A stretch of DNA of 51,991 nucleotides. Origin: Chara braunii. Taxonomy: Eukaryota; Streptophyta; Charophyceae; Charales; Characeae. The position numbers and the translations under genes were made by a program. The notes under the pieces were generated by a model. The model was not told where the DNA came from, searched no databases, and saw only the letters and a program-made list of their open reading frames with translations. Position 1 is the first letter of the stretch. Every line of letters begins with the position of its first letter. This document shows positions 43,518 through 51,991 of the stretch, one piece after another. The stretch is taken from contig BFEA01000762.1 in the NCBI GenBank assembly GCA_003427395.1, forward strand, positions 275,353 to 327,343, given 5' to 3'.

Positions 43518-44762
43518 ATGGCTAGCGAGGAGGTCCATTGCGCGCCAATTTCTGCTTGGGCGAAGTTGGCCCAAGCTCCAGAGGACCCCATTCTCGGGGT
43601 GACGGTCGCTTACAACAGGGATCCCAATCCCGTCAAGCTGAACCTTGGAGTGGGTGCGTATCGTACGGACGAAGGGAAGCCGTACGTCCTTCATGTCGTA
43701 CGTCGGGCCGAAGCCGCTCTCGTGGGCGACAGGAGCCGCAACAAAGAGTACCTGCCTATCGTCGGCCTGGCGGCGTTCAACAAGCTGAGCAGGGCTTTGG
43801 CATTCGGCGCCGATCATCCTGCCGTCCTGTCGAACCGCATAGCCACGGTGCAATGTCTGTCGGGGACGGGATCTCTGCGTGTGGGGGCGGAGTTCATGGC
43901 CCAACACTACCACACGCCCGTCATCTACGTGCCTGTCCCGACCTGGGGCAATCACAACAAGGTGTTCCCCAAGGCCGGCCTGAAGCTGCTCACTTATCGC
44001 TACTACGATCCGGCTACGCGAGGGCTCAACTTCGCCGGGATGATCGATGACCTCCAGGCCGCCCCCGATGGAGCTGTCATCCTTCTGCACGCCTGTGCGC
44101 ACAACCCCACCGGCGTCGATCCTCTCCCGGAGCAGTGGGATGCCATTCGACAGGTCATCAGGGCCAAACGCCAGCTGCCGTTCTTCGACAGCGCGTATCA
44201 GGGATTTGCGAGCGGCGATCTGGACGTTGATGCGTATTCTCTGCGAAGTTTCGCTGCCGACGGCGGCGAGATGGCCCTTGCCCAGAGCTTCGCTAAGAAC
44301 ATGGGTCTTTACGGTGAGCGAGTCGGGGCATTGAGTATGGTGTGCGCGACGCCGGAGGCGGCTAGGCTTGTGGAGGGCCAGCTGAAGCTTGTCATTCGAC
44401 CCATGTATTCCAGTCCCCCTCTTCACGGCGCCGCTATCGTTGCAACTGTGCTCGGTGATGAGAAGCTGTTCCAGGAGTGGAAGGTCGAGCTCAAGGGCAT
44501 GGCTGACCGAATCATAGACATGAGGGAGAAGCTCTACCAAGCTCTCGTTGCCAGAGGAACGCCGGGCAATTGGACTCACATCCTCAAGCAGATCGGCATG
44601 TTCACGTTCACAGGATTGAACAAGACGCAAGTGGACTTCATGAGAGAGAAGTATCATGTGTATATGACTGGAGACGGTCGGATTAGCATGGCGGGGCTGA
44701 GCACATCGACGGTTCCAAGGCTTGCAAATGCGATTGATGATGCTGTAAGGAATGTCGCCTGA
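43518..44762 (+). CDS. Aspartate aminotransferase (plant type), intron-free
   Basis: This PLP enzyme interconverts aspartate + 2-oxoglutarate and oxaloacetate + glutamate. The protein from 43518 has 414 residues (start [19 protein letters not shown]), the usual length of cytosolic AspAT. The frame stays open to an earlier Met at 43314, which would add 68 Gly-rich residues. That extension could be a transit peptide but reads more like 5' UTR. Residue numbers for the longer form are: [12 protein letters not shown] (183-194), [10 protein letters not shown] with Trp211, [10 protein letters not shown] with Asn264, [14 protein letters not shown] with Asp292 and Tyr295, [16 protein letters not shown] with PLP-binding Lys328 and Arg336, IRPMYSSPP with Arg362, and [10 protein letters not shown] with substrate Arg456. 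All key residues are intact. It is close to plant cytosolic enzymes. No intron interrupts it, so it may be a retrogene. Confidence 0.95.
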   Translation: MASEEVHCAPISAWAKLAQAPEDPILGVTVAYNRDPNPVKLNLGVGAYRTDEGKPYVLHVVRRAEAALVGDRSRNKEYLPIVGLAAFNKLSRALAFGADHPAVLSNRIATVQCLSGTGSLRVGAEFMAQHYHTPVIYVPVPTWGNHNKVFPKAGLKLLTYRYYDPATRGLNFAGMIDDLQAAPDGAVILLHACAHNPTGVDPLPEQWDAIRQVIRAKRQLPFFDSAYQGFASGDLDVDAYSLRSFAADGGEMALAQSFAKNMGLYGERVGALSMVCATPEAARLVEGQLKLVIRPMYSSPPLHGAAIVATVLGDEKLFQEWKVELKGMADRIIDMREKLYQALVARGTPGNWTHILKQIGMFTFTGLNKTQVDFMREKYHVYMTGDGRISMAGLSTSTVPRLANAIDDAVRNVA

Positions 44763-44815
44763 AAGGAGGACCAGACGCATTCGTTCGTTTGTGCTTTGGC
44801 ACCGGAGGAGAGGAG

Positions 44816-45006
44816 CAGATGATGATGATGACGATGATGATGATGATGATGATGATGATGATATCATCAGCACGAGAGCCATCATCAGAGTGCTTGCGAT
44901 GAAGACTTTTCTGATTGATCCGTTGCCGTCGAGAGGACGGCGATGGCGATGGCGATGATGATGATGATGATGATGATGATGAGGAGGAGGAGGAGGAGGA
45001 GGAGGA
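44816..45006. repeat. GAT/GAG trinucleotide repeats in the 3' flank of the aminotransferase gene
   Basis: ATGATG runs at about 44818-44862 and 44954-44982, followed by GAG repeats to 45006. They lie within 60-250 bp after the stop codon and so probably in the 3' UTR. Confidence 0.9.
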
Positions 45007-45333
45007 TGGGTGGTGGAGAAGTTGGGTCCGTTCTTCCTCTTCGATCGGACCGTTCGTATTTGTTTTTCCTTTGTTGTTATTGGTTTTCTTTTGTTTTCTG
45101 TTCTGTATTAATTCTTTTGGGTAGGTCGCTGGTGACGGAGACAGAGAGACAGTATTCTCTCAGTTGTTTATGATGGACGTGAGCAAAATGAATGCTAACG
45201 GGCTTCTCTGCGGAGAGAGAGAGAGAGGGTAGACAAATTTGTTTGTTTTTGTATTCTTTATCATTTTTGGAGCAATTCACTGATGAAGGACATTGTGACA
45301 ATGTTCTCTCAGTTGTCTGTGAAGGATATGCCT

Positions 45334-45368
<35 letters not shown>

Positions 45369-45790
45369 AGAGATGTTACGGAAACAGTGGAGGGAGGGAG
45401 GGGGGTATGCTTATGCATAGAGAAGGATGTTTGGCGCTAAGGAAGATGGTGGTGGGTATGACACTGACGATTCGACTCTAGTTTCCCAAAGCTCTTGATT
45501 GGCTTTGTGGGAGCTGCTTTGGTACATCACAAGCTTTGTGTAAGATTTGCAACGGAATTGTTGCGTAGAGGACTTGGACCTTCCTGCCGCTAAGGTGATA
45601 AGGTGATTACCCCGTCCTGTCGTCTTGTTGAACACAAAGCGCTCTGTTATTGAGAATGTATACACGCTATCTTTCCGGTTCCGTACAGCCATAAAGGGGG
45701 TGCGTTGTGATCGGGGAAGATGGTGGCCAGGATATTGCTGTCACCGGTGACTGGAATATATTCTGAATGATAGGCTTGGTTCATTCTTTG
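45007..45790. other. No gene; short GA repeats
   Basis: Contains GAGAGA runs at about 45211-45227 and 45346-45373, the latter preceded by CGCGCGCGCG. Two related words, GTATTCTCTCAGTTGT and TGTTCTCTCAGTTGT (about 45151 and 45301), suggest an old duplication. Confidence 0.5.
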
Positions 45791-45797
45791 TCCAGTT

Positions 45798-46108
45798 GTA
45801 ATTCCTCCTCCTCCTCCTCCTCCGCTTCCTCTTCCTCTTCCTCTTCCTCCCCGTCGTCCTTTCTTCTTTTTCTTATTCTGTCCATCCACGATCATTGTAC
45901 GAACCTGACCGGGAAACCTGTGTGTATTCATCAACGTTGTAATTCCTCCTCCTCCGCTTCGTCTTCCGCCTCCTCTTCCGCTTCCTCTTCCGCTTCGTCT
46001 TCCTCTTCCTCTTCCTCTTCCCTGTCGTCCTCTCTTTTTTTCTTATTCTGTGCATCCACGATCATTGTACGAACCTGACCGGGAAACCTGTGTGTATTCA
46101 TCAACGTG
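45798..46108. repeat. Tandem duplication with CTC/TTC-rich core
   Basis: GTAATTCCTCC starts at 45798 and 45939. ATCATTGTACGAACCTGACC and GGGAAACCTGTGTGTATTC occur at about 45891 and 46061. The second unit is longer because its CCTCTTC tract is longer. Ser-rich or Lys/Arg-rich frames across it are repeat artefacts. Confidence 0.9.
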
Positions 46109-46246
46109 TGATAGAGGAAAAGTACGTGTGATTAGTTTGCCGGCGGCCGTGTGAGAGTTGAAAAGGCGACCTGTAGCTTGCGCGATTCATTTTGAGCGTT
46201 AAGGCTTTTTCGCTGCACTAAACCAAATGGGCAAACATGAGAACGA

Positions 46247-46555
46247 ATCTTCCGCTAGAACGTGGGAAGATGCATTATTGAAAGTTGACCTGCATAGTTT
46301 TAGTTTCTCTTTTGTGTTTTTTGGGAGTAGAGTGGAGCGAGGTGGTCTTAAGGCCAGGAATTCGATCCACAGCTCACAAAATGAGTGAAACGAGAATGAA
46401 TCTTCCGCTAGAACGCCGGAAGATGCACCGGCATGTTTTTTTTTTCTTTTGTGCATGTGGTGAGTGGAGAGTGGAGCGAGATCTTAAACCCACTAGTAGT
46501 GCCTTGACCCGGATTTGCCCAGTTGAATGAATCTTCCGCTAGAACGTGGGAAGAT
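46247..46555. repeat. Three hairpins ATCTTCC...GGAAGAT
   Basis: ATCTTCCGCTAGAACG + (TG or CC) + GGAAGAT type hairpins lie at 46247-46271, 46400-46424 and 46531-46555, each a 7-bp stem with nearly the same loop. Surrounding sequence (GAGAATGAATC, AGATGC) is also repeated. Confidence 0.85.
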
Positions 46556-46623
46556 GCCCCAGCTGAAAGGGGCTTTAAGGAATTTGCAATGATTGTTCTC
46601 TCGAATCGATCTGTCGTAATGCA

Positions 46624-46858
46624 CAGTCCAAAACCTTTTTGTTCGGACATTGAGGGTGTATTTGCACCACTCGCCATCCGCCAAGATTTTGAATGCATCT
46701 GGACAGAGTGATGTCCAGATGCATTCAAAATGTTGGCACAGTCCAAAACCTCTGTTCTGACACTGAGGGTGTATTTGCACCACCCGCCATCCGCCAAGAT
46801 TTTGAATGCATCTGGACAGACCGATGTCCAGATGCATTCAAAATCTTGGCGGATGGCG
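46624..46858. repeat. Duplicated block with long perfect palindromes
   Basis: A 116-bp block (CAGTCCAAAACCT at 46624 and 46740) carries palindromes. The first is a 20-bp perfect stem (46686-46705 with 46712-46731, loop 6). The second is a 34-bp perfect stem (46785-46818 with 46825-46858, loop 6). Both share the arm core GAATGCATCTGGACA. Confidence 0.95.
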
Positions 46859-47234
46859 ACTAACTCCTCTTTTTTTTTTTTTTTAAATTCTGTTGCAATT
46901 AGGCCTCGAGTGAGGTGTCGAAGCGTTCTGAATATGATATATGCTTTGGTTCATTCTTTTTCTGTCCCGATGCAATGAATGTGTGATTGGTTTTTGCCAG
47001 CCCGCCATATAAAAGCTGAAATAAGGAAATTTATTTTCTATCGATCGATCCGCGCTGCTCACCGGATTTGCAAAATTCTCTGAAATGCAAAATCCTCTTA
47101 AATGCATAATTCTCTGAATTGTGGCAAGATGCACCCGACATTGGTTTACCGGCGGCGGCCATGTGAATTGCATCTAGAAAGATCGTTCTGTAAATTCTTG
47201 TCGATGACTGGAATATTCTGAGTGATATATACTT

Positions 47235-47300
47235 GGGGCTCGTAGACTACTGGTCGAGTGCTTGCTTCTCAAGCTGAAGGTCGCGCGTTCGATTCTTTTG
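47235..47300 (+). repeat. tRNA-like sequence with A and B boxes
   Basis: TAGACTACTGG (47243-47253) and GCGTTCGATTC (47285-47295) are spaced as in tRNA genes. A CTC (Glu-like) anticodon loop, TTCTCAA, is possible but the stems are poor. It is likely a SINE head or tRNA pseudogene. Confidence 0.4.
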
Positions 47301-47451
47301 TGATGGACTCGTTTGGTCTATGCTTTGAGTCCGGTTAGTTCACATTGTCCTGATGCAATGAATGTGTGATTGGTTTGCTGGCCCGCCATGTGAGCTGAAA
47401 AAATAATATTTTTCTCCACTCTCTACTAAATGTGCAAGATCAGCGAGCGAA

Positions 47452-47663
47452 CGAGAGAGAGAGAGAGAGAGAGAGAGGAGGAGGAAGATGAAAGGAAGAA
47501 GGTAGAGGAACAGCGAGAGAGAGAGAGAGAGAGGAGGAGGAAGAGGAAAGGAAGGTAGAGAGAGATGAATGTGTGATTAGTTTGCCGGCCCGCCATGTGA
47601 GCTGAAAATAATATTCTATATGGGCCTCGCCGGACTACTAACCAAATGTGGAAAATCAAAGAG

Positions 47664-47711
<48 letters not shown>

Positions 47712-47712
47712 G
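47452..47712. repeat. GA and GATA microsatellites
   Basis: GAGAGA runs (about 47453-47475, 47513-47533, 47691-47711) with GAGGAGGAAGA between them, and GATA repeats at about 47665-47692. Confidence 0.9.
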
Positions 47713-47847
47713 AAAGGTACACCCGTCATAGTTTTTGTTTTTTTCCCATTTGGTGCGTGCTGCGGCGTGGTCCTCCGTCTTCCAGCGTTGGAGTCTCTAA
47801 TATGCTTATACAATTTTTGTGGGAAGAATGTCCGTCTAAAAACACTT

Positions 47848-47973
47848 CAAATGCATCTGGACATCGTTCTGTCCAAATGCATTCAGAATCTTCGGGGATG
47901 GCGATATCCAGTTTGTTCGTTATCCCTGTTTTGTGGTCCGTCCGCCAACATTTCCAATGAATCTTCTGGCGGA
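47848..47973. repeat. Diverged copies of the 46.7-kb palindromes
   Basis: ATGCATCTGGACA-TCGTTC-TGTCCAAATGCAT (about 47851-47882) has the same arm core as the 46.7-kb palindromes. TCCGCCA (47941-47947) with TGGCGGA (47967-47973) repeats their outer arm. Confidence 0.75.
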
Positions 47974-48060
47974 TGGCGTTGTCCAATATTTCGACAGAAT
48001 ATCCGTCTGACGGAAGGTGCGATGACAGACCAGAAATTCGTGGATCAGTGTACGATAGAA

Positions 48061-48062
<2 letters not shown>

Positions 48063-48095
<33 letters not shown>

Positions 48096-48245
48096 CCTTA
48101 TAATCACCGTGCTCTTCGTTTCGCTTAGCTTTTCCCTAGGTCTTCTTCTTCGTTGTCATTACGATCTTCTTCGTCATCATCATCATCATCATCAATTCGA
48201 TCTTCTTCATCATCATCATCACCATCATCATCATCAATTCGAGCT
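48063..48245. repeat. T run and ATC microsatellites
   Basis: A run of about 28 T (48063-48090), then ATC/TCATCA repeats at about 48173-48196 and 48206-48236. Confidence 0.9.
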
Positions 48246-48442
48246 AAGGATCCAGTCTCGCTTGTAGTTGTGCCGTGTCCACTCACAACACCGCTCCTCT
48301 CTCCTCCTATTTTCTCTTTCCTCCTCTCCTCTTCTCTCTCTCCTCTCTCTCTCCTCTCTCCTCTCTCCTCTCGTCGTCGTGCTTGAAAACAGGTGCCGTC
48401 TGTCCCTGCCCTCGCAGAGTCAGAGCAGTCGTGGTGGGGGAC

Positions 48443-48585
48443 CACCACTTCCATGAAACTTCTTCATGTGCTCATCTGTAGCCCTTGGTTGGGTGGTAAT
48501 AGGACGGGGGGGGGAGACCACTTACATGGGACTTCTTCATGTGCTCATCTGTAGCCCTTGGTTGGGTGGTCATAGTAGGACTGGA
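48443..48585. repeat. 72-bp tandem duplication
   Basis: CTTCTTCATGTGCTCATCTG followed by TAGCCCTTGGTTGGGTGGT is present at 48460 and 48532. Confidence 0.9.
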
Positions 48586-49435
48586 TGATTGATTGGTCGA
48601 TCTGTTGATCGATCGATTTGGTGGATTGATTGGTGATGGTAGGCATGCGGCTGAATAGAATAGATCGAATTTGGGGATTAATTGTGCTTGATTGATCTAT
48701 GGATGGACGGATGGATGGAATGGATAGATGTGTGGATTAATCGATTTATTGATGGATCCATCGTTTTCCTTTCAACGACCGCCAACTTAAGTGAGTGAAA
48801 TTAACTGGATGGATGATTGGTCGATGGATATCGTGATTGATCGATTAATTGATTAATAGAGTGATTGATTGATTCTTCGGTTGATTGTGTGATTTATTGA
48901 TCGATTGATTCGTTTGATTGTTTGGATGGATGGATGGATGGACGGATGGATTGAGTTGATTGAGTCGATTGATTGTTTGGATGGATAGATAGATGGATGG
49001 ATGGATTGATTGATTGATTGAAGTATGAGATTTTGCCTGATTGGTTGATTCGATTGATTGCTTGGATTGATTGATGGATTCGATTGATTTTGTTGGGATG
49101 GATGGCATGCTTGATTGATTCGATTGATTGATTGATTGACTGATTAGTTTGCTTGCTTGATTGATTTATTGAGCGGTTAGATTGGTTGATTCATTTATTC
49201 GATCGACTGATTCGATTGATTGATGTCTTAATATGATTAATTTGATTGATTGATTCGGGTGATTGATCTATGGATGGATTCGATTGATTGCTTGATTGTT
49301 TGGATGCACTAACTCGATTGATTGATTTCTTTATTTCTTTATTCAATGATTATATTTTGCTTGATTGATTTAGCGAACGATTAGATTGACTGAATGTTTG
49401 ATTGGCCGTTGATTGATTGATCAGGAACTTCGCAA
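48585..49435. repeat. Degenerate GATT/GGAT tetranucleotide satellite
   Basis: About 850 bp of GATT, TGAT and GGAT words with interruptions. It resembles the tetranucleotide runs at 1-165. There is no coding potential beyond repetitive peptides. Confidence 0.9.
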
Positions 49436-50050
49436 GCAGTACTAATCACGCTTTGTTTGCTCTCAATTAATCTATCGTGTACTTCCACGACGACGACGAT
49501 AGCTTGATTGGACGGAGGATTGAGCTTGACCGCCGTTGCGTTAATTTGACTGCTGCAGGATCAGCAGAGAGCAGGGCGTTTCATTTTTTTCCCGCCATTT
49601 TCGATCAGATGGATAACCTCTTTCTTTTGCTTTTTTTCTTTTTTTTTTCGTTATTGTATCTAGATGGATAACCTCTCTCGGTAATGATAATATGATCGGC
49701 ATATGGTAGAGAGAACCTACGAGAGCCTCATTTAGCCAAAAACTTTCCCGCCATCAGAGGTACACAGCCCTGGCTCATTTAATAAAAAAATTCCTGCCAT
49801 CAGATGCGTGGCCTGTCTAGTTATGTCTAGTTAGTTTATAATCGGAATTTCTCACGATGAGTTATGTCTAGTTATGTCTAGTTAGTTTATAATCGGATTT
49901 TTTCCACAGGTACCTTGATGGCAGTGGTTGGTGGTCCCCATCTCCTCAGAAGGCTATCAGTTGTCGGGCAGTCGTTGATGCTTAATCACAGCCGGGGTTA
50001 CGGTGGATTCACTTACAGTGTAATCAGTTAGGGGCTTCTGCAGACTGTTT
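49436..50050. other. No gene; short duplication
   Basis: GTTATGTCTAGTTAGTTTAT occurs at about 49823 and 49870, and AACTTTCCCGCCATCAGA/AAATTCCTGCCATCAGA form a second repeat pair. No protein similarity was found. Confidence 0.5.
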
Positions 50051-50053
50051 TTT

Positions 50054-50126
50054 GAGGGTTCAGGCTCCTGATGAGTCCGTGAAACTCCGACGAAACACTG
50101 ACACAGTTTGCCACAGCCCCTCCCTC
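50054..50126 (+). ncRNA. Candidate type I hammerhead ribozyme
   Basis: CTGATGA (50068-50074) and GAAAC (50092-50096) form the two invariant parts of a hammerhead core. Between them GTC (50075-50077) pairs with GAC (50089-50091) as a short stem II. Outside, GAGGG (50054-50058) pairs with CCCTC (50122-50126) and GGC with GCC as a broken stem I. The stem III segment after GAAAC has an 8-base insertion compared with the copy at 51868, which reads GAAACAGTTTGTC, a minimal 3-bp stem III and a GTC cleavage triplet. In this copy TGTC is TGCC. The core is right but it is probably inactive. Confidence 0.5.
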
Positions 50127-50330
50127 GTTGTTGTCCTCTTCTCCCTCTCTGCCTATGGTTTACCAGGCAGCTCTGTTTGACTATATATATATATATATGT
50201 GACGATATATATTATATATATATCGTATATATATTTACCAGGCAGCTCTGTTTGACTATATATATATCGGTAGTTATCTGGCCGGATAATCTGGGTTATC
50301 TGGCCGGATAATCTGGCCGGATGATAGGGG
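50127..50330. repeat. Duplicated TA-rich block and CCGGATAA repeats
   Basis: TTTACCAGGCAGCTCTGTTT + GACTATATATA occurs at about 50159 and 50234 and, with changes, at 51928. TTATCTGGCCGGATAATCTG repeats follow at 50274-50324. Confidence 0.85.
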
Positions 50331-50335
50331 GTAGG

Positions 50336-50357
50336 ATCATCCGGAAATCCGGATGAT
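50336..50357. repeat. Near-perfect palindrome ATCATCCGGA/TCCGGATGAT
   Basis: A 10-bp stem with a 2-base centre. Related CCGGAT words recur at 50761-50815. Confidence 0.85.
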
Positions 50358-51150
50358 TAAAAAAAAAAAGGCCAAAAAAAAGCAAAAAAAAGAAAAAAGA
50401 AAAAAAAGATATTGCGCATGCAAAATACAATAGACTACATTCTTATTTCATGAAAAGCTTGATCTAGCCAAACGTTGTTCGTAGGGATGTCAAAGATGAC
50501 CTCAAAGGGGGCATTGAAGGGTTCAAAGGGGGTAAGATAGGGAATAAAGGGGTTTAGAGGGGGGATGCTTAATTCATTGTATAATTTTTTATCTAAATAT
50601 TATTTTCTTCTTCTGTTTTATTTTTTATATTTCTATCTGTAGAGATGTCAAAGATGACCTCAAGCCAAACGTTGTTCGTATCATTCATATGAACAACATA
50701 CTTTTTTTCCAGATTTTTTTGATTTTTTTTTTTTTTGGCAGGAAAAAATATTTTGCGCAGGGCCGGATTTTCCATATCCGGAAGTAATCCGGAAATTTCA
50801 TCCGGATTGAAAATTCTGGATGAAATTGGTCTGCCATCGGGCCTGTACTAGCAGGCTCTTCTTTGGTTATGGTAGAAAATGTTTCCTTGATTTATTTGGA
50901 AGCGCACTCAAGAATTGGTTTATGTTGGAAATAGCTTGAATCCTTGTCCTATCATCCCATATTTTCTCCTGTTGCTTTTCCCTTTTCCCCTTTTTAGGGG
51001 TATTTCGTTTTGTGGGCCTACTGAATGGTTCCGTTTTTTTAACTACGGATATGGTAGAATGTTTGTTTTCTGAATGAGAATCGTGTCTGCTTCGATTCCG
51101 GTTGATCTTGTCCCCTTATTTGGTCTATTCTTAGGGAGGGATGGCGGTGC
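50358..51150. other. No gene; A/T-rich, repeated GTCAAAGATGACCTCAA
   Basis: GATGTCAAAGATGACCTCAA is present at about 50486 and 50643, and AAACGTTGTTCGTA at about 50470 and 50666. The order of the two words is swapped between the copies. No reading frame is convincing. Confidence 0.5.
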
Positions 51151-51179
51151 TTCATGAGGGATTGGTCATCGGGTTATCG

Positions 51180-51480
51180 TTTTGCAGGCAAGTGTGTTTT
51201 GACATCCTGGTTGGTCTTGTCCCGTCGTTTGGCCTGTAGTTGCCGGGGGCGGTGTTTGCATGTGGGACTTGTCATCTCGGATTGTCATCCTGTTGAATGG
51301 GCATCCTGGTTGGTTGGTTCCCGTTGTTTGGCCTTTTGAGCGTGGGGCGGTGCTTGTATGTGGGAATTGTCATCCGGGATCCTGTTGAATGGGCATCCTG
51401 GTTGGTTGGTTCCCGTTGTTTGGCCTTTTGAGCGCGGGGCGGTGCTTGTATGTGGGAATTGTCATCCGGGATTGTCTTTT
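51180..51480. repeat. Three tandem repeats of 92-99 bp
   Basis: CATCCTGGTTGGT begins at about 51203, 51302 and 51394. Units continue with CCCGTTGTTTGGCC, GGGGCGGTGCTTGTATGTGG and ATTGTCATCCGGGAT. The last two are nearly identical. Confidence 0.9.
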
Positions 51481-51817
51481 CCTTTTCTTTGGTTGTCACA
51501 CTGTGGATCGGAGCTCTTTTTGATTTTTTTGTGGACAAGAATGTTTTGGTATCTATGTTTGTTTTGTTGCCCCCTGTTCTGTTTTATTTGGCTGTTCCCT
51601 TCCTCTTTTCTTTGCCTCTTTGCTTTTTGGCTGCGTGCAAGTGGGTCGATATGACACATGGGGGTGGGGGCAGCCGCCGCTCAACCTACATCCACGTGGG
51701 CAGCCTTGTACGCAAGATGTTCGGAACAGGGGGAATTGTAAGGAAGAAGATTAAAAACTAATGTAAAGTTTTTTTCTTTTCCTTGTTTTTTTTGCTTTGG
51801 CCCTCTGATATTATGTG

Positions 51818-51821
<4 letters not shown>

Positions 51822-51870
<49 letters not shown>

Positions 51871-51991
51871 GAAACAGTTTGTCACAGCCCCTCGTTTGTT
51901 GTCCTCTTCTCCCTCTCTGCCTACGGTTTACCGGGCAGTTCTATTTGACGATATATACTACGACTTCGCTAGCTTCCTGCTACGGTTTTCT
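51822..51991 (+). repeat. Half-copy of the hammerhead-bearing repeat after a TA run
   Basis: A TA microsatellite (about 51822-51867) runs into GACGAAACAGTTTGTCACAG and CCCCTCG, then TTGTCCTCTTCTCCCTCTCT and GGTTTACCGGGCAGTTCTAT. This matches 50089-50200. The CTGATGA half is missing, as if replaced by the TA run. Confidence 0.85.

Larger units (their letters stand above)
46126..47610. repeat. Interspersed repeat GTGTGATTGGTTTGC...GCCATGTGAGCTGAAAA
   Basis: Five copies of about 40 bp lie at 46126, 46980, 47139, 47361 and 47567, all in + orientation. The copies at 46980 and 47361 are also preceded by GATGCAATGAAT. The spacing is irregular (854, 159, 222 and 206 bp). Confidence 0.8.

Noticed and set aside
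43485-44885. 466-codon frame on the minus strand opposite the aminotransferase gene
   Set aside because: It is a mirror of a GC-rich true gene, has no domain and starts with a serine run that comes from the GAT repeat.
45767-46078. Ser-rich and Lys/Arg-rich frames
   Set aside because: They are translations of CTC/TTC tracts in a tandem duplication.
48125-48454. Acidic Asp/Glu/Arg-rich minus-strand frame
   Set aside because: It is produced by ATC and CTC repeats, with no conserved domain.

Overview
The window looks like a piece of a large, repeat-rich plant-lineage nuclear genome. The evidence is a plant-type aspartate aminotransferase, plant-type LINEs (endonuclease, reverse transcriptase, zf-RVT order), a Ty3/gypsy element with a chromodomain-like tail, PIF/Harbinger-like MITEs, many microsatellites and an 875-base assembly gap. 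A charophyte alga such as Chara would fit, but that is inference. The single n calls between 17.8 and 21.1 kb and at 31.65 kb show lower sequence quality there.

Layout: 0-0.3 kb holds microsatellites that fold back on each other. 0.5-2.8 kb is a 5'-truncated LINE (+). 3.7-9.9 kb is a decayed Ty3/gypsy element (-): gag, zinc knuckle, protease, RT, RNase H, integrase and chromodomain-like end, with a 212-bp tandem repeat lodged between gag and the knuckle. 11.6-12.5 kb is a gap. 12.9-23.06 kb appears to be one transposed unit in + orientation (ends TGTGACG...CGTCACA, flanked by ACGT). It contains the most unusual object seen, ten short hairpins at 16.8-17.65 kb whose loops are conserved while their stems change in a compensated way. 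24.1-25.0 kb holds two LINE 3' ends and a foldback element. 25.3-29.46 kb is a nearly intact LINE (+). 30.08-32.66 kb is a shorter inverted relative of the 12.9-23.06 kb unit, flanked by ATGT. 33.0-33.15 kb is tRNA-like. 33.2-40.2 kb is a second, more decayed LINE (-) that still has ORF1. 41.36-42.17 kb holds three MITEs in a row.

The one clear host gene is an uninterrupted aspartate aminotransferase at 43.5-44.76 kb, preceded by a CGGT-type minisatellite and followed by GAT repeats. 45-49.4 kb has no gene and is built of simple repeats, duplicated blocks and palindromes, including a perfect 34-bp inverted repeat. 50.05-50.13 kb carries a hammerhead-ribozyme-like motif, with a half-copy at 51.87 kb.

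Apart from the aminotransferase, nothing here reads as a host pathway. The story is of nested mobile elements and of structured RNA or DNA motifs: LINE 3' hairpins, stem-covarying hairpins, hammerhead core and foldbacks.
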